Origin: UBA10649 sp965278965
Lineage (GTDB): Bacteria > Actinomycetota > Actinomycetes > S36-B12
Length of the DNA: 64,000 nucleotides
NCBI GenBank assembly: GCA_965278965.1
Contig: OZ257127.1
Span: forward strand, 186,001 to 250,000
Direction of reading: 5' to 3'
This document shows positions 28,053 through 35,231 of this stretch, piece by piece. How positions within the stretch are numbered: position 1 is the first letter of the stretch; every line of letters begins with the position of its first letter. The position numbers and the translations under genes are program-made. Below the pieces are notes generated by a model. That model was given only the letters and a program-made list of their open reading frames with translations. It did not search any database and was not told the origin of the DNA.

Positions 28053-28058
28053 AGCCTG
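28053..28058 (-). promoter_or_regulatory. CAGGCT -10-like box of the desaturase gene
   Basis: CAGGCT on the minus strand, 6 bases before the GTG at 28046. Confidence 0.4.
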
Positions 28059-28192
28059 TCACGCGCGAGGTGCCACCGGTGCACGTGCCGCCGACCCGTC
28101 CCGAAGTCAAGGACCTACGTCCTCCCCTGAGCACCCGTCCTCCCGGCGGGACCGCGTTACTGTGAGGAGGTCCCACGTCACGGGAGGTCCAC

Positions 28193-28669
28193 ATGAACGA
28201 GCATGTCGCCGGGTGCGCTGACCCTGCCGAGGTCGCGCGGGCGGACGGTTTTGACACGACCGGCGATGCCGCCGACCAGGCCGACCGGCTGTCGATGGTC
28301 ATGGCGGCGGAGGCGACCCACAACGCCCTCAACGGCGGTGGCGGCGAGGGGTCCGACGACGACCTCCCGTACCCGTTGGAGGACACCGAGGATGTCCTCG
28401 CGATGGAGGACGCCGAGGACGGAAGCGACGACCCCCAGCACGCGGGTGGCCTGACGCCGTCCCCCTGGGTCACGGCCGAGCAGGCGGCGATCCACGTCGT
28501 CGACCTGGAGAACCCCGACGACGCGGCGTACCTGGACGACGAGACCGACGAGGAGCGCGCCGACCCGTTCCACGACCAGTACGAAGGCCCGGCGGCGGAT
28601 CTCACGCCGGAGGACGAGACCTTGCTGGGCATCGACCCCTACGACGCGCCCGTGCCCGACCGTGACTGA
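28193..28669 (+). CDS. Acidic hypothetical protein
   Basis: Protein of 158 residues, very rich in Asp and Glu (for example DDETDEERADPFHD), with few basic residues. A conserved-looking tail reads LTPEDETLLGIDPYD. No transmembrane segment. It resembles the acidic, low-complexity proteins common in actinobacteria (possibly DUF5709-type; not certain). Good ribosome-binding site GGGAGG before the ATG and a TACTGT box at 28158-28163. It overlaps the next gene by 8 bases. Confidence 0.72.
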   Translation: MNEHVAGCADPAEVARADGFDTTGDAADQADRLSMVMAAEATHNALNGGGGEGSDDDLPYPLEDTEDVLAMEDAEDGSDDPQHAGGLTPSPWVTAEQAAIHVVDLENPDDAAYLDDETDEERADPFHDQYEGPAADLTPEDETLLGIDPYDAPVPDRD

Positions 28670-29453
28670 GGACACCGAGCCGAACGTCCTCTACGCCGTC
28701 GACGGACCGGTCGCGACGATCACGCTGAACCGGCCGGACCGGCTGAACGCGATCGTCCCCGGCATGGGCGAGGAGTACGCCGCCTGCCTCCGGCACGCCG
28801 ACGCCGACCCCGAGGTGCGCGCGATCGTCGTCACCGGTGCCGGCCGCGGCTTCTGCGCCGGCGCCGACCTCGGCGCCCTCGCGCAGGGTCCGGAGGTTCT
28901 CGCGCAGTACCTCGACGGCCAGACGACGCAGACCCTGCCGACGATCGCGCTGCGGCTGCGCACGCCGGTCGCGACCGCAATCAACGGTCCGTGCGCGGGG
29001 ATCGGCTTCGTCCTCGCGATCAGCGCCGACGCCCGGTTCGCGCACCCGACGGCCTCGATGAGCGCGACGTTCCCGCGGCTCGGCCTCGTCGCCGAGTACG
29101 GCAGCGCCTGGCTGCTGACTCGCCTCGTCGGTCTCGCCACCGCGACCGACCTGCTCCTGACCGGGCGCACGATCACCGGTGCGCAGGCCCACGAGCTCGG
29201 CCTGGTCACCGCCGTCAGCGACGACCCGCTCGCCGCGGCGACCGACTGGGCGCGCGACCTGGCCGAGGGGTGCTCGCCCTCTGCGATGGCGGTCATCAAG
29301 GAGCAGCTCCTGGCCGCTGACACGCAGCGCCTGGACGAGGCGGTGGAGCTGTCGTTGGCGGAGATGCGCCGGTCATTCGACCGGCCCGACCTGGGCGAGG
29401 CGATCGCCGCCCGGACCGACAAGCGCCCGCCGCACTTCCCCCCGCTGCCCTAG
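28662..29453 (+). CDS. Enoyl-CoA hydratase/isomerase family protein
   Basis: Crotonase-fold enzyme of 263 residues. Seen: the oxyanion-hole segments GRGFCAGADLGAL and GPCAGIGFVLAISAD, and the FPRLGLVAEYGSAWLLTRLVG helix, with a glutamate where many hydratases have one. It is likely to act on enoyl-CoA, but crotonases also include isomerases and dehalogenases. GTG start overlaps the acidic protein's stop by 8 bases. Confidence 0.9.
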   Translation: MTEDTEPNVLYAVDGPVATITLNRPDRLNAIVPGMGEEYAACLRHADADPEVRAIVVTGAGRGFCAGADLGALAQGPEVLAQYLDGQTTQTLPTIALRLRTPVATAINGPCAGIGFVLAISADARFAHPTASMSATFPRLGLVAEYGSAWLLTRLVGLATATDLLLTGRTITGAQAHELGLVTAVSDDPLAAATDWARDLAEGCSPSAMAVIKEQLLAADTQRLDEAVELSLAEMRRSFDRPDLGEAIAARTDKRPPHFPPLP

Positions 29454-29468
29454 GACCAGCCCGGCGCG

Positions 29469-30005
29469 CTAGGGCAGGACGCCGCAGTGCGCGAGCGCCA
29501 TGCGCACGAGCCGGCCCTGGCCGCCGCTCATCTCCGCCTGGAACTGCGGCGACATCGCCTCGTCGGGGCTCACCCAGGCCAGGTCGAGGGCGTCGCTGGA
29601 GGGCGAGCAGTCCCCACCCATGGGCACGATGAACGCGAGGGAGACCGCGTGCTGACGCGGGTCGTGGAACCCGGTGACCTCGGGGCTGGGGAAGTACTCG
29701 ACGACGGTGAACGGCGCCGGCGCCGGCGCGAGCCGGGGCAGCGCCATCGGCCCGAGATCCTTCTCGAGGTGGCGGATCAGCGCGTCACGGACCCGCTCCC
29801 CGTACAGGACGCGGCCGGACACCACGGCCCGCGAGATGTTGCCGTCGGGCATCGCGCGCAGGAGCAGCCCCACGCTGGTGACCTGGCCGCGCTCGTCCAC
29901 CCGAACCGGGACGGCATCGACGTAGACGATCGGCAGGCGCTCCCGCGCGGACGACAGGTCGTCGTCGGAGAGCCACGAGCCTCGCTGGTCCAGCATCTCG
30001 CTCAT
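29469..30005 (-). CDS. DUF4916 NUDIX-like protein
   Basis: Protein of 178 residues matching the actinobacterial DUF4916 family, a NUDIX-fold group. Seen: SWLSDDDLSSARERLPIVYVDAVPVRVDE at the start, VGLLLRA, then VLYGERVRDALIRHLEKDLG in the NUDIX-helix position. The canonical GX5EX7REUXEEXGU box is not intact, so pyrophosphatase activity is uncertain. Start ATG 30005 has TAGGGT 8 bases upstream. Divergent from the LysE gene. Confidence 0.82.
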   Translation of the reverse strand: MSEMLDQRGSWLSDDDLSSARERLPIVYVDAVPVRVDERGQVTSVGLLLRAMPDGNISRAVVSGRVLYGERVRDALIRHLEKDLGPMALPRLAPAPAPFTVVEYFPSPEVTGFHDPRQHAVSLAFIVPMGGDCSPSSDALDLAWVSPDEAMSPQFQAEMSGGQGRLVRMALAHCGVLP

Positions 30006-30013
30006 GCTGACCG

Positions 30014-30032
30014 ACCCTAGCGGCGCCATACT
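30014..30032. promoter_or_regulatory. Back-to-back leaderless promoters, DUF4916 and LysE genes
   Basis: TAGGGT on the minus strand (30019-30014), 8 bases before ATG 30005. CATACT on the plus strand (30027-30032), 7 bases before ATG 30040. Only 34 bases separate the two start codons. Confidence 0.55.
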
Positions 30033-30039
30033 TGCCCGC

Positions 30040-30666
30040 ATGTGGGGTGCACTCCTGACCGGCCTGGGCGTCGGCGCGCTGGCAGCGGCGAACGTCGGGC
30101 CGATCTGGCTGCTGTGCGTGCGGACGAGCGCGCGCTACGGCTGGCGGCCTGGTGCCGCGATCGGCGCGGGCGCCGCGACGGTCGATCTCGCCTATGCCGT
30201 CCTCGGCGCTCTCGGCGCTGCTGCGCTCCTGCAGGTCGCTCCGTTGCGGATCGGCCTGGGGCTCCTCGGCGCGGCCGTCCTGGTATTCCTCGGTGCGCGC
30301 ACGCTACGCGACGCGTTCCGCATCCGGCTCGGGGCCGAGACGGCGGACGAGGTCGTCAGCCCGCCGCAGGCGTTCCGGACCGGCCTCGTCGCGACCGCCT
30401 CCAACCCGTTGACCATCCTGACGTGGGGCGCTGTGTTCTCCGGTGCCGCCGTGGCCGACGTGGCCGGCAGTCCTGCGGCGGCCGCTGCCTTCGTCGTCGG
30501 CATCGGCCTGGGCTCGCTCGCCCTGCACCTGACGCTGGCCGGCGTCGCCGGGACGGTCGGCGCCCGCGTCGGCGACCGAGCGCTGCAGTGGACGGATGCC
30601 GTCAGCGGCGTCGGCCTGATCGGGTTCGGCACCCTGCTGGGCGTGCGCACTGTGCAGGACCGCTGA
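30040..30666 (+). CDS. LysE family exporter
   Basis: Membrane protein of 208 residues with about six helices. Seen: GLGVGALAAANVGPIWLLCVRTSARYG and TASNPLTILTWGAVFSG, both typical of LysE/RhtB amino acid exporters. Start ATG 30040 chosen from the CATACT box. The exported solute is unknown. msrB follows 20 bases later with its own promoter-like box. Confidence 0.9.
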   Translation: MWGALLTGLGVGALAAANVGPIWLLCVRTSARYGWRPGAAIGAGAATVDLAYAVLGALGAAALLQVAPLRIGLGLLGAAVLVFLGARTLRDAFRIRLGAETADEVVSPPQAFRTGLVATASNPLTILTWGAVFSGAAVADVAGSPAAAAAFVVGIGLGSLALHLTLAGVAGTVGARVGDRALQWTDAVSGVGLIGFGTLLGVRTVQDR

Positions 30667-30674
30667 GGGTGGTC

Positions 30675-30680
30675 TACCGT
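30675..30680 (+). promoter_or_regulatory. TACCGT -10 box of msrB
   Basis: TACCGT followed by 6 bases and ATG at 30687. Confidence 0.5.
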
Positions 30681-30686
30681 CGAGCG

Positions 30687-31157
30687 ATGACGACCTCGAC
30701 GCCCGCCGCGGACGGCGCGAACCGCCCGGACGGCACCGTGTACCCCGACGCCCGCCCGGAGACGGACTGGCAGGCGACCTTGACACCGCTGGAGTACCAC
30801 GTCCTTCGCGAGGCCGGGACGGAGGCGCCGTTCGTCGGTGAGTACACCGACACCAAGACCGAGGGCGTCTACCGCTGCCGGGCCTGCGGGGCCGAGCTGT
30901 TCCGCAGCGACACGAAGTTCGACTCGCACTGCGGCTGGCCGAGCTTCTACGCCCCGCTCGCCGGGGACTCGGTCGTGTACCTGGAGGACCGCACGCTGGG
31001 CCGGCTTCGTACCGAGGTGCGCTGTGCGACCTGCGGTGGTCACCTCGGCCACGTGTTCGAGGGCGAGGGCTACGGCACCCCGACCGACCTGCGCTTCTGC
31101 ATCAACTCGATCAGCCTGACCCTGGAACCAGCACCCGCACCCGAGGCCACGACCTGA
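30687..31157 (+). CDS. msrB: Peptide methionine (R)-S-oxide reductase MsrB
   Basis: Repair enzyme of 156 residues that reduces the R form of methionine sulfoxide in proteins. Seen: structural zinc cysteines in CRACG and CATCG, SHCGWPSFYAPL, GHVFEGEG and the catalytic cysteine in RFCINSISL. The start is set by the TACCGT box 6 bases upstream. It nearly abuts the convergent EamA gene (9 bases). Confidence 0.97.
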   Translation: MTTSTPAADGANRPDGTVYPDARPETDWQATLTPLEYHVLREAGTEAPFVGEYTDTKTEGVYRCRACGAELFRSDTKFDSHCGWPSFYAPLAGDSVVYLEDRTLGRLRTEVRCATCGGHLGHVFEGEGYGTPTDLRFCINSISLTLEPAPAPEATT

Positions 31158-31166
31158 CTCCGCCCG

Positions 31167-31994
31167 TTACGTCGCGCCGATGAGGACGACGCCGGCCAGG
31201 ACGGCGACGACGCCGGCGTACTGAACCCGGCGCAGTCGCTCCTTCAGGACGAGCGCCGCCAGCACGGCCGTGACGACGGGGTACAGCGATGCCAGGACCG
31301 CCGTCGTCGACAGCAGCCCCAGCGTCGTCGCGATCCCGTAGGTGACGTTGGCGCAGGCGTCGAGGACGCCGATCAGCGCCAGCGGCAGCAGGTCCCGTCG
31401 GCTCGGCCCGCCGACGCTGCGCAGGGCGATGGCCGCGACGCCGAGCACGAGGACGGTCGTGACGCGCATCCCCGTCGTCATCAGCAGCGGGTCGTGCGCG
31501 CTGCCCTCGGCCATCGTCACGTACATCCCGCCGAATCCCAGAGCCGCGATCGAGGCAAGGATCAGCGGCCGGGCGGACCGGGCCGCCGTCAGCTCCGGGC
31601 CGGAGGCCAGGGCGATTCCGAGGATCGCCACGACGATGCCGGCGACCTGCCAGCCCGACGGCGACTCGCCGCGGGCGACGCCGACCAGCACCGGAACAGC
31701 GGTGGACACGGCCACGAGCGGGGCGACGATCCCCATCGGGCCGATCGCGAGCGCCTGGTAGAACGCCAGCATCGCCGCGAGCCCGAGCAGGCCCGACACG
31801 ACCGCCCAGCCCCACGCCCCAGCGTCCCAGGCCCAGCCGCCGGTCACCGTGACGACCGTGGCGAGCGCGACCAGGCCGATGCCCTGGGAGAGCCCGTAGA
31901 CCGCGGCGGCCGGGAGCCGACGGGTCGTCAGGCCGCCGAGGAAGTCCGACGTCCCCCACGTCAGGCTCGCCAGCAGGGCGAGGAGGGCAGCCAC
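31167..31994 (-). CDS. EamA/DMT family transporter
   Basis: Membrane protein of about 275 residues with ten hydrophobic helices in two EamA repeats; the first begins LLALLASLTWGTSDFLGGL, the second near LILASIAALGFGG. Family members export metabolites; the substrate is unknown. Start choice: an in-frame GTG at 32003 overlaps the TAGGGT box itself, so the GTG at 31994, seven bases after the box, is preferred. Confidence 0.87.
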   Translation of the reverse strand: MAALLALLASLTWGTSDFLGGLTTRRLPAAAVYGLSQGIGLVALATVVTVTGGWAWDAGAWGWAVVSGLLGLAAMLAFYQALAIGPMGIVAPLVAVSTAVPVLVGVARGESPSGWQVAGIVVAILGIALASGPELTAARSARPLILASIAALGFGGMYVTMAEGSAHDPLLMTTGMRVTTVLVLGVAAIALRSVGGPSRRDLLPLALIGVLDACANVTYGIATTLGLLSTTAVLASLYPVVTAVLAALVLKERLRRVQYAGVVAVLAGVVLIGAT

Positions 31995-32001
31995 CCGCGC
32001 C

Positions 32002-32057
32002 ACCCTAGGGCCGTCGCGGCGCGCCGGACCGGACCAGCCGCTCCCGCCGCCTAGCCT
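32002..32057. promoter_or_regulatory. Divergent leaderless promoters, EamA and DUF3000 genes
   Basis: TAGGGT on the minus strand (32007-32002), 7 bases before GTG 31994. TAGCCT on the plus strand (32052-32057), 6 bases before GTG 32064. Confidence 0.55.
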
Positions 32058-32063
32058 GGCACC

Positions 32064-32666
32064 GTGCGCAGCATCGTGACCGACGCCGGGGCGTTCGAGC
32101 GCGCCATCGCGCAGGTCAAAGCCGCGTCACCCCGCCCCGAGTTCGACCTCGACGAGGCACCGGCCCCCCAGCGGCTGGCCCCGTCCGCGGTCGCGCTTAC
32201 CGCTGAGATCGCCGACCCGGATGCCGAGCCGGCCACCGGCCGGCTGGTGCTGCTCCACGATCCGGACGGGGTCGAGGAGTGGGACGGCTGCTTCCGGGTC
32301 GTCATCTTCGCCCGCGCCGCGCTGGAGCCCGAGCTCGTCGATGAGCAGATGCTCCACGACGTCGGCTGGAGCTGGGTCACCGAAGCGCTGGCCGGTCGGG
32401 GGTGCCACGTGGCGCAGCTCGGCGGAACGGTCACCCGGACCGCCGGCCGGTCGTTCGGCACCCTGCTCGACCGCCCGGCCGAGGGTTTCGTCGAGATCCG
32501 CGCGTCCTGGACGCCGATCGAGGACCCGGAGACCGGTGAACCTGCCGACGACCTGGGCCGCCACGTCGAAGCCTGGATCGACCTGCTGGGCCAGGCCGCC
32601 GGCATGCCGCCGGCAGTCACCGGGGTCGCCAGCGTCACCGGCCGCCGGCGGCACCCGCGCCGGTGA
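32064..32666 (+). CDS. DUF3000 family protein
   Basis: Conserved actinobacterial protein of 200 residues, function unknown. Family features: FERAIAQVKAASPRPEFDLDEAPAPQRLAP and a C-terminal ASWTPIEDP with a Trp-rich middle (GWSWVTEAL). In many actinobacteria it lies directly before the RNase D-like gene, as here, with a GTGA overlap, suggesting a linked RNA-related role (inference). Confidence 0.86.
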   Translation: MRSIVTDAGAFERAIAQVKAASPRPEFDLDEAPAPQRLAPSAVALTAEIADPDAEPATGRLVLLHDPDGVEEWDGCFRVVIFARAALEPELVDEQMLHDVGWSWVTEALAGRGCHVAQLGGTVTRTAGRSFGTLLDRPAEGFVEIRASWTPIEDPETGEPADDLGRHVEAWIDLLGQAAGMPPAVTGVASVTGRRRHPRR

Positions 32667-33943
32667 GCGATCCCGCGACGGACCCGGTGCCCGAGGCCAG
32701 CACCGCCGCTCCCGACGTCGAGCCAGCGCCTGCCCTGCCGGAGGCCACCCTGCGCGAGCCCGTTCCGGACGTCATCGTCGACGCCGCCGGCCTGCTGGCG
32801 TACGCCGATCTCGTGGCAGCCGGGAGCGGCCCGCTGGCCCTGGATGCCGAGCGTGCCTCGGGCTACCGGTACGGCCAGCGCGCGTACCTGGTCCAAGTGC
32901 GCCGCGAGGGTGCGGGGACGGCCCTGATCGACCCGATCGCGGTCGGCGACCTCGGTCCGCTCCAGGCCGCATCGGCCGGTGTCGAGTGGATCCTGCACGC
33001 CGCCACGCAGGACCTGCCGTGCCTCGCGGAGGTCGGGCTGCGCCCGTCCGCGCTGTTCGACACCGAGCTGGCCGGCCGGCTCCTGGGCCGCGACCGCGTC
33101 AGCCTCGCCGCCCTCGTCGAGTCCGAGCTCGGCCTGCACCTGGCGAAGGGGCACGGCGCGACCGACTGGTCCGTGCGGCCGTTGTCCGCCGGCCAGCTGC
33201 GGTACGCCGCGCTCGACGTCGAGCTGCTCGTCGAGCTCCGGGACTGCCTTGCCGCCAGCCTCGCGGACGCCGGCAAGGAGCAGATCGCGCGCGAGGAGTT
33301 CGAGTCGCTGCTGTCTTTCGCCCCGCGGGAGCGCGGCCCCGACGAGTGGCGACGGACGTCCGGGATCCACCGGCTCCGCAAGCCGCGTGCGCTCGCCGCT
33401 GTCCGTGCCCTGTGGCAGACGCGCGACGATCTCGCGCAGCAGCGTGACATCGCCCCCGGCCGGATCCTGCCGGACTCCGCCATCGTCGCGGCCGCGACGG
33501 CGCTGCCGGCCTCGGCTGACGCGCTGGTGGCGCTCCCGGAGTTCCGTGGCCGCGGCGCCCGCCGGCACCTCGGCCGGTGGTGGGCGGCGCTCGCCGCGGC
33601 GCAGGCCCTGCCGCTGGACGAGCTGCCCGCGCCCGCTCCGCCGGCCGGCGGGCCGCCACCACCGCGGTCGTGGGCCGACCGCGATCCCGACGCGCACGCA
33701 CGGCTCCGGGCCGCTCGGTCCGGGCTCGCGGACGTCGCCGAGGCCGAGTCGATGCCGCTGGAGAACCTCCTCTCCCCGGACACGGTCCGCCGGCTCATGT
33801 GGACGCCGCCGGACCCCGTGTCGCCGGAGTCGGTCCGCGGCGCGCTCGTCGCCGCGGGGGCCCGTCCGTGGCAGGTCGAGCGCACCCTCCCGGTGCTGCT
33901 GGATGCGCTCGGCCAGACGGCCGCCGCGGACGGTACCGCGTAG
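32663..33943 (+). CDS. rnd: Ribonuclease D-like 3'-5' exonuclease with HRDC domain
   Basis: Protein of 426 residues. The N-terminal DEDD exonuclease domain shows LALDAERASGYRYGQRAYLVQV, WILHAATQDLPCLAE and RYAALDVELLVEL, which hold the four acidic residues and a tyrosine (DEDDy). An HRDC-type helical region follows, from about residue 230. Expected to trim tRNA or other RNA 3' ends. GTG start fixed by GTGA overlap with DUF3000. Confidence 0.92.
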   Translation: MSDPATDPVPEASTAAPDVEPAPALPEATLREPVPDVIVDAAGLLAYADLVAAGSGPLALDAERASGYRYGQRAYLVQVRREGAGTALIDPIAVGDLGPLQAASAGVEWILHAATQDLPCLAEVGLRPSALFDTELAGRLLGRDRVSLAALVESELGLHLAKGHGATDWSVRPLSAGQLRYAALDVELLVELRDCLAASLADAGKEQIAREEFESLLSFAPRERGPDEWRRTSGIHRLRKPRALAAVRALWQTRDDLAQQRDIAPGRILPDSAIVAAATALPASADALVALPEFRGRGARRHLGRWWAALAAAQALPLDELPAPAPPAGGPPPPRSWADRDPDAHARLRAARSGLADVAEAESMPLENLLSPDTVRRLMWTPPDPVSPESVRGALVAAGARPWQVERTLPVLLDALGQTAAADGTA

Positions 33944-33955
33944 TAGCCAGCGTAG

Positions 33956-33972
33956 TTACTGGCCGGTAATAT
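33956..33972 (+). promoter_or_regulatory. fadA promoter with overlapping palindromic operator
   Basis: TTACTGGCCGGTAA (33956-33969) is a near-palindrome with only the 5th and 10th positions unmatched. It overlaps TAATAT (33967-33972), a strong -10 48 bases before fadA. A repressor bound here would block the promoter. The TetR family controls many fatty-acid degradation operons, so a TetR-type regulator is likely but unidentified. Confidence 0.6.
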
Positions 33973-34019
33973 GGCTGGGAGCCGCCTCCCGGGCGCGCCC
34001 TGACCTCGAGGAGCCCGTC

Positions 34020-35231
34020 GTGGCCGAACCCGTCGCCCGCCGTGTCCGTGACGTCGTCTTCGTCGACGGCGCCCGAACCCCGTTCGGCCGGGCAGGCAGC
34101 GCCCTGGCCCAGACGCGCGCCGACGACCTCGTGGTCAAGGTCTTCCGTGAGCTCCTGCGCCGTAACCCCGGCGTCGAGCCTGAGCGCATCGACGACGTCG
34201 CGGTGGCCGCGACGACGCAGATCGGCGACCAGGGCATGACGATCGGCCGTACGGCCGCACTGCTGGCGGGCCTGCCGCGCAGCGTGCCGGGGTACTCGGT
34301 CGACCGTATGTGCGCCGGTGCGATGACGGCGGTGACGACGGTCAGCGCGGCGATCATGGCCGGGCAGTACGACCTCGCGCTCGCCGGCGGCGTCGAGCAC
34401 ATGAGCCGTCACCCCATGGGCGAGGGCATGGACCCGAACCCGCGCTTCCTGGCCGAGCGCCTCGTCGACACCGACGCGCTGATCATGGGCAACACGGCGG
34501 AGAACCTGCACGACCGCTTCCCCCACCTGACGAAGGACCGGGCCGACGCGTACGCCGTCGCGTCCCAGGCGAAGACGGCCGCTGCCTACGAGGCCGGCTG
34601 GATCCAGCCCGACCTGGTGCCCGTCGCGACCCCGTCGAGCGAGCTGGGCTGGGGCCTGCTCACCGCGGACGAGGCGATGCGCCCCGGGACGACGCTGGAG
34701 GGCCTCGCGGCGCTGAAGACCCCGTTCCGTCCGCACGGACGCGTCACGGCAGGCAACAGCTCCGGGCTCAACGACGGGGCGACCGGCGCGATCATCGCCG
34801 CCGAGGAGATCGCTGACGAGCTCGGCCTGGCCAAGAAGATGCGCATGGTCGGGTTCGCCTTCGCCGGGGTCGAGCCGGAGGTCATGGGCGTCGGTCCAGT
34901 GCCGAGCACCGAGAAGGCCCTCGCGCGCACGGGCCTGTCGATCGCGGACATCGACCTGTTCGAGGTCAACGAGGCGTTCGCCGTCCAGGTCCTGGCGTTC
35001 CTCGACCACTTCGGCATCGATGACGACGACCCGAGGGTCAACCCGATGGGCGGGGCGATCGCCGTCGGCCACCCGCTCGCCTCGAGCGGGATCCGCCTGA
35101 TGACCTACCTCGCCCGCGACTTCGAGCGGACGCCGTCCGCACGCTTCGGCATCACGACCATGTGCATCGGCCTCGGCATGGGCGGCACGGTCATCTGGGA
35201 GAACCTCAGCCACGACGGGAGCGCACGATGA
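34020..35231 (+). CDS. fadA: Acetyl-CoA acyltransferase (thiolase), beta-oxidation
   Basis: Thiolase of 403 residues cleaving 3-ketoacyl-CoA. Seen: VDGARTPFGRAG at the start, the nucleophilic cysteine in SVDRMCAGAMTAV, GGVEHMSRHPMG, the GHPLASSGIR histidine and the second catalytic cysteine in TTMCIGLGMGGT. GTG start with GAGGAG upstream. Overlaps fadB as ATGA. Confidence 0.96.
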   Translation: MAEPVARRVRDVVFVDGARTPFGRAGSALAQTRADDLVVKVFRELLRRNPGVEPERIDDVAVAATTQIGDQGMTIGRTAALLAGLPRSVPGYSVDRMCAGAMTAVTTVSAAIMAGQYDLALAGGVEHMSRHPMGEGMDPNPRFLAERLVDTDALIMGNTAENLHDRFPHLTKDRADAYAVASQAKTAAAYEAGWIQPDLVPVATPSSELGWGLLTADEAMRPGTTLEGLAALKTPFRPHGRVTAGNSSGLNDGATGAIIAAEEIADELGLAKKMRMVGFAFAGVEPEVMGVGPVPSTEKALARTGLSIADIDLFEVNEAFAVQVLAFLDHFGIDDDDPRVNPMGGAIAVGHPLASSGIRLMTYLARDFERTPSARFGITTMCIGLGMGGTVIWENLSHDGSAR

